Position numbers and translations under genes: made by a program. A model generated the notes under the pieces. The model saw only the letters and a program-made list of their open reading frames with translations, was not told the origin of the DNA and did not search any database. Shown here one piece after another: positions 18,408 to 26,022 of a stretch of 64,000 nucleotides of DNA (its first letter is position 1; each line of letters starts with the position of its first letter). Source of the stretch: Olleya sp. Bg11-27 (GTDB lineage Bacteria > Bacteroidota > Bacteroidia > Flavobacteriales > Flavobacteriaceae); NCBI RefSeq assembly GCF_002831645.1, contig NZ_CP025117.1, positions 751,514 to 815,513 on the forward strand, read 5' to 3'.

Positions 18408-19679
18408 ATGAATATTTTAATTTTAGGATCAGGAGGAAGAGAACACACAATTGCATGGAAGCTTAAACAAAGCCCAAAATGTAACTCGCTTTTCGTAGCA
18501 CCGGGAAACTCTGGAACAGCACAAATTGCAAAAAATGTCCCTGTGAGTGTAACCGATTTTCTAGCGATAAAAGACGTGGTATTAAACAATAATATTACTA
18601 TGGTAGTGGTCGGTCCTGAAGATCCTTTAGTGTTAGGTATTCATGATTTTTTCTTAGCGGATAAAGCGCTTAAAAATGTGGCAGTTATTGGACCACAACA
18701 AGCAGCTGCAACCTTAGAGGGGAGTAAAGAGTTTGCAAAGGAGTTTTTATACAGACATAATATCCCTACAGCCGCTTACCAAAGTTTTAATAAAGAGACT
18801 GTGGAAGATGGGTATGCGTTTTTAGAAACTTTAAGTCCTCCTTTTGTATTAAAGGCAGATGGTTTGGCAGCAGGTAAAGGGGTTGTTATTTTAAATGATT
18901 TAAATGAGGCTAAAGCCGAATTAAAAAGCATGCTTGTAGATGCTAAGTTTGGCGAAGCAAGTACTAAAGTTGTTATTGAAGAATTTTTAGACGGGATAGA
19001 ATTAAGTTGTTTTGTACTAACAGATGGTAAAAACTATAAAGTATTACCAACAGCTAAAGATTATAAACGTATCGGAGAAGGGGATACAGGTTTAAATACA
19101 GGAGGAATGGGAGCAGTGTCTCCAGTACCTTTTGCTGACCAAGCGTTTTTAGATAAAGTAGAAGAGCAAGTGGTTAAACCAACGATTGCTGGTTTGCAAA
19201 AAGACAATTTACCATATAAAGGGTTTGTGTTTATTGGATTGATAAAAGTAGGAGATGAGCCTAAGGTTATCGAGTATAACGTACGTTTGGGTGATCCTGA
19301 AACGGAAGTGGTTTTACCAAGACTTAAAAATGATTTAGTTGAGGTTTTTGAAGCTATTGCGAATCAAACGTTAGATCAAATTACTATTGACGTAGACCCA
19401 AGAGCAGCAACTACAATTATGTTAGTGTCTGGGGGGTATCCGGAAGCGTATCAAAAAGGAAAAGTAATTACAGGAGTAGAAAACGTTACCGATTCTATTG
19501 TGTTTCATGCAGGAGCACAAAATAAAGATGGAAATATTGTAACGTCTGGAGGACGTGTTATGGCTGTAACTAGTTATGGGAATACGTACGAAGAGGCCAT
19601 AAAAAAATCCTACCAAAGCATAGATAAACTAAGCTTTGATAAGATGTATTATAGAAAAGATATAGGGTTTGACCTATAA
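18408..19679 (+). CDS. purD: phosphoribosylamine-glycine ligase
   Basis: Catalyses the second step of purine synthesis: ATP-dependent joining of glycine to phosphoribosylamine. The start is ATG 18408, giving 423 residues, the usual length, beginning MNILILGSGGREHTIAWKL. A TTG at 18375 would add 11 residues rich in Gln and overlaps the promoter-like box, so I reject it. ATP-grasp features include LKADGLAAGKGVVI near residue 140, GMGAVSP near residue 225 and EYNVRLGDPETEVVLPRL near residue 285. It is a single gene here, facing away from the polysaccharide locus and convergent with the next small gene. Confidence 0.96.
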   Translation: MNILILGSGGREHTIAWKLKQSPKCNSLFVAPGNSGTAQIAKNVPVSVTDFLAIKDVVLNNNITMVVVGPEDPLVLGIHDFFLADKALKNVAVIGPQQAAATLEGSKEFAKEFLYRHNIPTAAYQSFNKETVEDGYAFLETLSPPFVLKADGLAAGKGVVILNDLNEAKAELKSMLVDAKFGEASTKVVIEEFLDGIELSCFVLTDGKNYKVLPTAKDYKRIGEGDTGLNTGGMGAVSPVPFADQAFLDKVEEQVVKPTIAGLQKDNLPYKGFVFIGLIKVGDEPKVIEYNVRLGDPETEVVLPRLKNDLVEVFEAIANQTLDQITIDVDPRAATTIMLVSGGYPEAYQKGKVITGVENVTDSIVFHAGAQNKDGNIVTSGGRVMAVTSYGNTYEEAIKKSYQSIDKLSFDKMYYRKDIGFDL

Positions 19680-19682
19680 GTT

Positions 19683-19910
19683 TTATAGATAGGAGTGAGA
19701 AGAGATACTTTTGTCTTCTTCATTGTTAGCTGCGTGTGCTTTTAATTGGATCATCCAATATATAAAAGCAACAAAACCAATAGTGATAAATATCCAAGAC
19801 ATAAAGTTTGCTGCCCACCAACTTTCTAATTCTAAGGCTCTTAATGCATCGTAAGGAGCAAATAATACGTCAACAAAAAGGCTTTGTATAGCTTCAAAAA
19901 AATCTTTCAT
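19683..19910 (-). CDS. small membrane protein (DUF6341-like)
   Basis: A 75-residue protein with an amphipathic N-terminus (FFEAIQSLFVDVLFAPYDALR), one clear membrane helix (FMSWIFITIGFVAFIYWMIQL, residues 35-55) and a charged tail. The family name is from memory of flavobacterial genomes, where it sits beside purD, a membrane protein and upp; the function is unknown. It has a good promoter (TTG-N19-TATTTTTG on the minus strand, 19937-19966) that overlaps the start of the divergent gene at 19957. It ends 3 bases from purD, tail to tail. Confidence 0.75.
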   Translation of the reverse strand: MKDFFEAIQSLFVDVLFAPYDALRALELESWWAANFMSWIFITIGFVAFIYWMIQLKAHAANNEEDKSISSHSYL

Positions 19911-19936
19911 AATTATATAATAGTATATTTATAATA

Positions 19937-19966
19937 CAAAAATACAAAAAGAGTTAATGATTACAA
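19937..19966 (-). promoter_or_regulatory. promoter of the small membrane protein gene
   Basis: On the minus strand TTG (19964-19966), 19 bases, then TATTTTTG (19937-19944): a full match to the Bacteroidota TTG / TAnnTTTG promoter. The -33 element lies inside the first codons of the divergent gene at 19957. Confidence 0.6.
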
Positions 19967-20880
19967 CTATTTTTAGCAAATCCAAACCAATTAATTTTTT
20001 AATTGTCTTTAGTATTACACTAATTGCTTTTTTGTTGTTGCCTTTTAAATACCCTAATAGTGTAAATCCTAACCTTACTATTTTGGCTAATTTGGGTGTT
20101 TTTCTATTAGTTTTTTTGTCTGTATTAGTACTTAATTTTATAGTTTCTAAAAATTTATTATCTCAACAAAATAATTACGAAATCTTACTTTTTGCTTTGT
20201 TTTTACTGGCTGTTCCTCAGGCGTTTTTAAATTACAAAATAGTCATTTCTAATTTTTTTATTCTATTAGCCTTGAGGCGTTTAATTAGTGTTAGGTCTAA
20301 AAAAGAAGTAGTCAAAAAATTGTTTGATAGTGGCTTTTTAATCGGGATTTCAGCTCTGTTTTATTTTTGGTCAATCTTGTTTTTTCCTTTAATATTTATT
20401 GCCTTGCTTCTCTTTTCAGAAACAACAGTTAAGTATTATTTAGTTCCTTTTGTTGGTTTGGCTGCTATTGCGGTGATTGCTATTTGCTTTTCAATTGTAA
20501 TTTATAACGATTATTTTTTAGCATTACCTATTGATACTGCAGTTAATTTTAATTTCAATAATTATAATTCGTTGCAATTTATCACAGCGATTACAATGAT
20601 GGCTTCTTTTGGGATTTGGTCCTCTTTATTTTATTTAAGAGATATTAAAAAGAAAATGCGAAGCTACCGACCATCGTACAAGATCTTGTTTTTAACATGT
20701 GTGTTTGCGGCAGTGATAGTTGTTTTTGCGCCTGTAAAAAACGGGAGTGAGTTTTTATTTTTATTTGCACCACTATCGGTGATAGTAACTAATTACATAG
20801 AAACGATAGAGGATAAATGGTTTAAAGAATTGTTTTTGGGGCTATTAATTATTATCCCAATAACGTTATTAGTGCTGTAA
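19957..20880 (+). CDS. polytopic membrane protein (DUF6427-like)
   Basis: A 307-residue protein with about eight to ten membrane helices spread over its length and short basic loops (RRLISVRSKKEVVKKL near residue 105; RDIKKKMRSYRPSYK near residue 230). No catalytic motif is visible. I recall the family as a conserved flavobacterial membrane protein of unknown function that lies next to upp. The start ATG 19957 is divergent from the small gene at 19683-19910. Its last 12 bases overlap the end of upp on the other strand, so the two genes converge. Confidence 0.75.
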   Translation: MITTIFSKSKPINFLIVFSITLIAFLLLPFKYPNSVNPNLTILANLGVFLLVFLSVLVLNFIVSKNLLSQQNNYEILLFALFLLAVPQAFLNYKIVISNFFILLALRRLISVRSKKEVVKKLFDSGFLIGISALFYFWSILFFPLIFIALLLFSETTVKYYLVPFVGLAAIAVIAICFSIVIYNDYFLALPIDTAVNFNFNNYNSLQFITAITMMASFGIWSSLFYLRDIKKKMRSYRPSYKILFLTCVFAAVIVVFAPVKNGSEFLFLFAPLSVIVTNYIETIEDKWFKELFLGLLIIIPITLLVL

Positions 20881-21528
20881 TTTTACACCAAAGGCCAAAT
20901 CACCTGCATCACCTAATCCAGGAACAATATAACCTTTACTGTTTAATGTTTTGTCAATGGCAGCAATCCAAAGATTAGTGTTCTTTGGTAAATTGTCTTC
21001 TAAAAATTGGACGCCAACTTCTGCGCCAATTGCAGCTACAATATGTATGTTTTTTGGTGTTCCAAAAGGTTGTAAAGCTTTAAAAGTAGCAATCAATGAT
21101 TGTCCTGTTGCTAACATTGGATCGGCAAGTATTAGTGTTTTTCCTGTAAGATCTGGACAAGCTAGGTATTCCACCACAATTTCAAAAGATTCAGGACTAT
21201 CTAAGTGATGTCTATAGGCAGATATAAATGCATTTTCAGCTTTATCAAAATAGTTTAATAAGCCATTATGGATAGGTACTCCTGCTCTGAGAATAGAACA
21301 TAAAACCACATCGTTTTTTGGGACTAAAGTTTCAGTAGTCGCTAAAGGTGTGGTGATTTTTTTTGTTTCAAATTCTAAGGTCTTGCTTAATTCGTAACCT
21401 AAAACTTCTCCAATACGTTCAATGTTTCGTCTAAACCGCATACTGTCTTTTTGGACTGTAACATCTCTGATTTCAGATATAAATTGATTTAAAACAGAGT
21501 TTTCTTTAGATAAATTATGAATATGCAT
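20869..21528 (-). CDS. upp: uracil phosphoribosyltransferase
   Basis: Salvage enzyme making UMP from uracil and PRPP. The 219-residue protein has VVLCSILRAGVPIHNGL near residue 75, the PRPP loop LILADPMLATGQSLIATF near residue 138 and the C-terminal uracil-side motif YIVPGLGDAGDLAFG. Length is normal. A promoter-like TTG-N18-TAACTTTA lies upstream at 21550-21578 on the minus strand. Its 3' end overlaps the convergent membrane protein gene by 12 bases. Confidence 0.95.
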   Translation of the reverse strand: MHIHNLSKENSVLNQFISEIRDVTVQKDSMRFRRNIERIGEVLGYELSKTLEFETKKITTPLATTETLVPKNDVVLCSILRAGVPIHNGLLNYFDKAENAFISAYRHHLDSPESFEIVVEYLACPDLTGKTLILADPMLATGQSLIATFKALQPFGTPKNIHIVAAIGAEVGVQFLEDNLPKNTNLWIAAIDKTLNSKGYIVPGLGDAGDLAFGVKLQH

Positions 21529-21549
21529 GACTAACGGTTCTTTAAAGAG

Positions 21550-21578
21550 TAAAGTTACTCTATTATTTAAAAAGCCAA
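21550..21578 (-). promoter_or_regulatory. candidate upp promoter
   Basis: Minus strand: TTG (21576-21578), 18 bases, TAACTTTA (21550-21557), one base from the TAnnTTTG consensus, 22 bases upstream of the upp ATG. Confidence 0.45.
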
Positions 21579-21638
21579 AATGTGTACCGACAAAATTCAG
21601 TTTAATTTATGTAATTTTACAGTCTTAAAAATAAGAAC

Positions 21639-22247
21639 ATGTTTACAGATAAAGCAAATACCATATTTCAGGACGTTATAAAAAAGTATCATATCATCAA
21701 TACAGTGGATCAGCCTTTTACTAATGTTTATGATAAGAGCACCCATTTATTAGAACACCTTTTATACAGAAAATGTTGGATTGATACTGTGCAATGGCAT
21801 TACGAGGATATTATTCGTGATCCTCAAATAGATCCTGTTGCTGCTTTGACTTTAAAACGTAAAATTGACGCATCAAATCAGGATAGAACGGATATGGTGG
21901 AATATATTGATAGTTTTTTTTTAGAGCAATATAAAGATGTGAATCCTAAAAGCGAAGCAACTATCAATACCGAAAGTCCGGCTTGGGGGGTTGATAGATT
22001 ATCTATTTTGGCATTAAAAGTATACCATATGGAAGAAGAAGCAACTAGAGCTGATGCTTCTGATGCCCATAAGGCGGCTTGCCAAATAAAGTTTGATATT
22101 TTATTGGAGCAACGTGTGGATTTAAGTACTGCAATTGATACCTTATTAGCTGATATCCAAAAAGGAGATAAGTATATGAAAGTGTATAAGCAGATGAAAA
22201 TGTATAATGATGAGGAGCTTAATCCCGTTTTACGAAACCAAAAATAA
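21639..22247 (+). CDS. DUF4254 family protein
   Basis: A 202-residue soluble, mostly helical protein without signal peptide. It contains LEHLLYRKCWIDTVQWHYED near residue 36 and DRLSILALKVYHMEE near residue 123, patterns I associate with DUF4254. The function is unknown. It ends 34 bases before a family 9 glycosyltransferase on the same strand, so the two are likely co-transcribed; in related genomes the pair is usually kept together (recalled, not checked). A link to lipopolysaccharide core assembly is therefore only an inference from the neighbour. Confidence 0.75.
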   Translation: MFTDKANTIFQDVIKKYHIINTVDQPFTNVYDKSTHLLEHLLYRKCWIDTVQWHYEDIIRDPQIDPVAALTLKRKIDASNQDRTDMVEYIDSFFLEQYKDVNPKSEATINTESPAWGVDRLSILALKVYHMEEEATRADASDAHKAACQIKFDILLEQRVDLSTAIDTLLADIQKGDKYMKVYKQMKMYNDEELNPVLRNQK

Positions 22248-22281
22248 TATAACACTTGTCTATTTGATAATTCTGTAATAG

Positions 22282-23307
22282 ATGTCAAAAACACCAAAAC
22301 ATATTTTAGTCATTCGTCTCTCAGCAATGGGAGACGTCGCTATGACTGTTCCTGTTTTACGAGCAATGGCTCAGCAATACCCTGACGTTAAATTAACGGT
22401 ATTAACACGTCCCTTTTTTGCGCCTTTTTTTAGAGATATAAATAATGTAGATGTTTTTCCTATAGATTTAAATGAAAACCATAAAGGTGTTTTAGGACTG
22501 TTTAGGTTATCAAAACAATTGAAAAAACTAAATATTGATGCTGTTGCAGATCTTCATAACGTTTTACGAACTAAAATTTTAAAGGTATTTTTTTTTGGTA
22601 ATAAGTATAAACAATTAGATAAAGGGCGTCAAGAGAAAAAAGAATTGGTTTCAGGTGAGCGTTTTGAGGCTTTAAAAAGTACCCATCAACGTTATGCGGA
22701 TGTTTTTGAAACTTTAGGTTTTAAGTTACAGCTTGATACGCCTGATTTTTCCGTTAAAAAATCAATTCCAAATGCTGTTTTAGAGGTCGTAAATACGCAA
22801 AATAAAAAACAATGGATCGGTATTGCCCCTTTTGCACAATACGCATCTAAAATGTATCCTTTGGATAAAATGAAGGAAGTGATAGATAGTTTAAAAGACG
22901 ATTATATTATTTTCTTGTTTGGAGGTAAAGCCGATAAAGACCAGTTGGAGACATTAACAGTGTTTTCTGAGAACATAATAAATGTTGCTGGACAATATAA
23001 TTTTAATGAAGAATTGGATTTGATTTCTAATTTGGACGTGATGATTAGTATGGATTCTGGTAACGCTCATTTAGCAGCTATGCTCGGTGTAAAAGTGATA
23101 ACTATTTGGGGTGTTACGCATCCATATGCTGGTTTTGGAGCTTTTAATCAACCACCAGCGAATAATTTAGTACCGGATAGAACTCAATTTCCAAAATTAC
23201 CAACCTCTATTTATGGTAACAAATACCCTGAAGATTATAAAACGGTAGCTGGGACTATTAGTCCAAAAGAAGTTGCAACTCTAGTAAAGTCAATTTTAAA
23301 CTCATAA
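22282..23307 (+). CDS. family 9 glycosyltransferase (heptosyltransferase-like)
   Basis: The 341-residue protein begins KHILVIRLSAMGDVAMTVPV, the ADP-heptose:LPS transferase signature with the conserved GD. The C-terminal half has IGIAPFAQYASKMYP near residue 175 and SMDSGNAHLAAMLGVKVITIWG near residue 255, the donor-binding region of GT9 enzymes. It would add heptose or another sugar to the lipid A core in the cytoplasm. A hairpin (23312-23333) lies immediately after the stop, within a longer repeated segment described separately. Confidence 0.87.
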   Translation: MSKTPKHILVIRLSAMGDVAMTVPVLRAMAQQYPDVKLTVLTRPFFAPFFRDINNVDVFPIDLNENHKGVLGLFRLSKQLKKLNIDAVADLHNVLRTKILKVFFFGNKYKQLDKGRQEKKELVSGERFEALKSTHQRYADVFETLGFKLQLDTPDFSVKKSIPNAVLEVVNTQNKKQWIGIAPFAQYASKMYPLDKMKEVIDSLKDDYIIFLFGGKADKDQLETLTVFSENIINVAGQYNFNEELDLISNLDVMISMDSGNAHLAAMLGVKVITIWGVTHPYAGFGAFNQPPANNLVPDRTQFPKLPTSIYGNKYPEDYKTVAGTISPKEVATLVKSILNS

Positions 23308-23420
23308 AAAAAGCCTCAATTTGCATTGAGGCTTCTTGATTTTAACTACTAATATAAAATTAATATTATCCCTTAAACTAACAAATTTCAGCGTTATAAT
23401 CTGTTACAAATGTATAGGAT
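23306..23420 (+). repeat. direct repeat copy 1 (hairpin plus AT-rich tail)
   Basis: This segment recurs at 23578-23690. It opens with an A-run and hairpin AGCCTCAAT / ATTGAGGCT (23312-23333), which can act as a terminator on both strands. An AT-rich block follows (TAACTACTAATATAAAATTA from 23343) that is almost identical in copy 2, offset by 271 bases. The copies differ by a few substitutions and a small indel in the hairpin. Confidence 0.85.
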
Positions 23421-23577
23421 TGTTTACTTGATTTATTACGTGGAGGTCTGTTTTGATTAGTTTTCGGTTAATAGTGAATATATCGGTTGAACCGCAATTT
23501 TTTATAATAGTGGTTATTCGTCATAAAGCGCAACATCTAATATCTTCAATATAGTGTTGAGATTGCTTTTTTTACAT

Positions 23578-23690
23578 AAAAAAAAGCCTCAATTGCTTGA
23601 GGCTTTCTGATTGTAACTACTAATATAAAATTAATATTATCCCTTAAACTAACAAATTTTAGCGTTATAATCTGATACAAATTTATCAGA
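23578..23690 (+). repeat. direct repeat copy 2 (hairpin plus AT-rich tail)
   Basis: Second copy of the segment at 23306-23420. The hairpin is AAAGCCTCAA / TTGAGGCTTT with loop TTGC (23583-23606). On the minus strand it is followed by a T-run, so it can terminate the oxidoreductase gene at 23778. At its end TCTGATA and TATCAGA can pair (about 23670-23690); this pairing is not kept in copy 1. The 23421-23577 spacer contains no gene. Confidence 0.85.
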
Positions 23691-23777
23691 ATGTCTGCTT
23701 ATTCAATTTTATAAAGCTTTATTTTCATGATATTTCGATTAAAAACTTATAAAAGCGTCAAAATACACATTTAAGAT

Positions 23778-24833
23778 TTATACATCATCATAATCCACAG
23801 TTAGAGTTTCTGTCGTAGGATGTGCTTGACAGGTTAATATTAAACCTTCTGCAACTTCAGCATCTGTTAATATGTTGTTTTGTCTCATAACGGCTTTACC
23901 GTCCACAACTCTAGCAATACAACTACTACATACGCCACCTTGACAAGAATAGGGTGCATCTAAGTCTTGTTTTAGTGCAGCTTCAAGTATGGTTTGTTTT
24001 TGCGACATGGTAAACGTTTCGGATTCGTCATCAACGGTTACCGTTATCTCTGTGTTTCCTTCGCTAGTCTCTACTGTTTCTGAAGTGGCTTGCGTAGAGG
24101 CCGTAAACAATTCAAAATGAATGTTGTCTTTAGAAATCTCATTTTCTATTAAAACATTTTTTACCGTATTAATCATGGCTTCCGGGCCGCAAAGGTAAAA
24201 GGAATCTATAGTAACGTGTTTGTATTTGTTTTTGACAATTAAATTAACTGTGCTTTTTTCGATACGTCCAAATAACGCATTGTCTTCTTGAGATTGGCTA
24301 TATAAAAACTGAATATAAAAACGATCTACATATTTATGATGTAGTCCTACCAATTCTTCTAAAAAGATGGTGTCATTTAATGTTTTATTACCGTATACTA
24401 AGACAAAGTGACTTTTAGGTTCTTGTTCTAAAACTGTTTTTGCAATACTTAATATTGGCGTAATACCACTTCCGGCAGCAAATGCTGCAATGGTGCGTTC
24501 TTCTGTAGGTTTTGGTTCAAAAACAAAACGACCTTGAGGTTTTGCAACGTCTAAAGTGTCTCCAACTTTTAAACTGTTGTTTGCATAAGTACTAAAGGTT
24601 CCGTTTGGAACTGTTTTAACCGCAACGGTAAGTATTCCGCTTGACGGAGAAGAACATAATGAGTAATCACGTCTTACTTCTGCTGCATTGATTGTAGTTT
24701 TTAGTGTAATATATTGCCCAGCTTTAAACGCGTAGTCTTGTTTTATGTGGTCTGGTACATTAAAAGTCAAAGTAACACATTGGTCTGTTTGACGTGTGAT
24801 ATCTGAAATAGTTAGTGTATTAAATTGAGACAT
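23778..24833 (-). CDS. PaaE-like ferredoxin-dependent oxidoreductase
   Basis: A three-part electron-transfer protein of 351 residues. An FAD-binding barrel carries RRDYSLCSSP near residue 54. An NAD(P)-binding domain has AAFAAGSGITPILSI near residue 113. A C-terminal plant-type 2Fe-2S domain has CQGGVCSSC (Cys spacing x4, x2) and a fourth Cys in LTCQAHP. It passes electrons from NAD(P)H to an oxygenase or desaturase-type partner. PaaE is the reductase of phenylacetyl-CoA epoxidase, but no paaA-D genes are near, so the partner is unknown. It is transcribed away from the PadR gene. Confidence 0.85.
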   Translation of the reverse strand: MSQFNTLTISDITRQTDQCVTLTFNVPDHIKQDYAFKAGQYITLKTTINAAEVRRDYSLCSSPSSGILTVAVKTVPNGTFSTYANNSLKVGDTLDVAKPQGRFVFEPKPTEERTIAAFAAGSGITPILSIAKTVLEQEPKSHFVLVYGNKTLNDTIFLEELVGLHHKYVDRFYIQFLYSQSQEDNALFGRIEKSTVNLIVKNKYKHVTIDSFYLCGPEAMINTVKNVLIENEISKDNIHFELFTASTQATSETVETSEGNTEITVTVDDESETFTMSQKQTILEAALKQDLDAPYSCQGGVCSSCIARVVDGKAVMRQNNILTDAEVAEGLILTCQAHPTTETLTVDYDDV

Positions 24834-24931
24834 GGTTTTAATTTTTATGTAAAAATAATGAAGCTTTATCGTTTTGCCTGCTGTTTAGAAAAAAAATAAT
24901 ACCTAAGCTTACTATGCATAAGAAAATTATG

Positions 24932-24939
24932 TATGTTTG
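24932..24939 (+). promoter_or_regulatory. -7 box that decides the PadR start
   Basis: TATGTTTG matches TAnnTTTG exactly and lies 5 bases before ATG 24944. The expected transcription start would fall at or next to that ATG, so the longer ORF from 24914 cannot be the product of this promoter and the mRNA may be leaderless. No TTG is present at -33. Confidence 0.5.
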
Positions 24940-24943
24940 TAGT

Positions 24944-25282
24944 ATGGCAAATTCAAAATTATATAAGGGTAGTCTGACCACTATTATTTTAAAGCTTTTA
25001 AATGAAAGTGAAAAAATGTACGGTTACGAAATGACGCAAAAAGTGAAAGAAATAACTAAAGGCGAACTTAATATTACCGAAGGTGCTTTGTATCCGGCGT
25101 TACATAAGTTAGAGGCCGAGGGGTTGTTGGACGTCGAAGTTAAAAAAGTAGATAACCGTTTGCGTAAATACTATAAACTTACAGAAAAAGGTAATATAGA
25201 AACGGTTAGTAAATTGGAAGAACTTAAGGATTATATCAAAACGATGGAAACCTTTATGAGTCCTAAATTTAGTTTGGATTAA
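24944..25282 (+). CDS. PadR family transcriptional regulator
   Basis: A winged-helix repressor of 112 residues when started at ATG 24944. It opens with SKLYKGSLTTIILKLLNESE, then YGYEMTQKVKE, and the recognition part ITEGALYPALHKLEAEGLLD, all typical of PadR. The start at 24914 would add ten residues and lies upstream of a -7 box. It is followed after 1 base by a membrane protein gene and then an ABC exporter (26023-28244). PadR proteins often repress the neighbouring exporter and respond to a bound small molecule; that is the likely role here (inference). Confidence 0.9.
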   Translation: MANSKLYKGSLTTIILKLLNESEKMYGYEMTQKVKEITKGELNITEGALYPALHKLEAEGLLDVEVKKVDNRLRKYYKLTEKGNIETVSKLEELKDYIKTMETFMSPKFSLD

Positions 25283-25283
25283 T

Positions 25284-25973
25284 ATGACGTTAACCCCACC
25301 TCAAATAGAAAACCTTTACACTTTTACAAGACAACACTATGTAGAGTATTACGATTTGCAAACCGAGTTGGTAGATCACTTAGCTAATGATATAGAGTTT
25401 ATTTGGCAAGCACAAACTAAGCTGTCTTTTGAAGAGGCTAGAGATAAAGCCTTCAAAAAATTTGGAGTATTTGGCTTTATGGAAGTCTTAGAACGTCGTC
25501 AAAAAGCAATGAATAAACGCTACTTTAAATACCTATGGACAGAACTTAAGCAATGGTTTACGTTTCCTGAGCTAATAACAACTATGGCTTTATTTTTTGC
25601 TATTTATTTAGGGTTGTCTACAATTTTTGCAAAATCCCTTTTAATTGGTCTCTTTGTAATAATATGTGTTTTTGCAATCTATAAAAGCATACAGCTAAAA
25701 CAGCAATTTAAACAACGGAAAGCGCTATCCAATAAAAAATGGATGCTAGAAGACATCATATTTAAACAAGCGGGTGGTTCTGCTATGTTATTATTATCAC
25801 AATTGCCACAGTGGTATAATTTTTCAGGTAATATTTTTGATAATCTGTACATTGTTTTTTCTGTCTCTATTTTCTCTACACTGTTTTGTCTTTGGATGTA
25901 TATTAGTTTTGAGATTATACCAAACAAAGCAGAAAAGCTTCTAAATGAAACCTATCCAGAATTTTGTTTGTAA
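25284..25973 (+). CDS. membrane protein with permease-prefix-like N-terminus
   Basis: A 229-residue protein. The N-terminal 75 residues are soluble and helical (YDLQTELVDHLANDIEFIW, then SFEEARDKAFKKFG), resembling the small helical domains found before transport or sensor proteins paired with PadR regulators. Four membrane helices follow from about residue 95. I do not recognise a named family with certainty. It starts 1 base after the PadR stop, and the next gene starts 49 bases after its stop, so it belongs to the PadR-exporter operon and may help in sensing or regulation. Confidence 0.75.
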   Translation: MTLTPPQIENLYTFTRQHYVEYYDLQTELVDHLANDIEFIWQAQTKLSFEEARDKAFKKFGVFGFMEVLERRQKAMNKRYFKYLWTELKQWFTFPELITTMALFFAIYLGLSTIFAKSLLIGLFVIICVFAIYKSIQLKQQFKQRKALSNKKWMLEDIIFKQAGGSAMLLLSQLPQWYNFSGNIFDNLYIVFSVSIFSTLFCLWMYISFEIIPNKAEKLLNETYPEFCL

Positions 25974-26022
25974 CATTTTTAAACATTTGTATACTTATCT
26001 ATTAAACCAAACATTAGCCACT

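Noticed and set aside
25945-26022. Extended start of the exporter permease
   Set aside because: It overlaps the upstream gene and adds residues unlike the family; ATG 26023 fits the family start.
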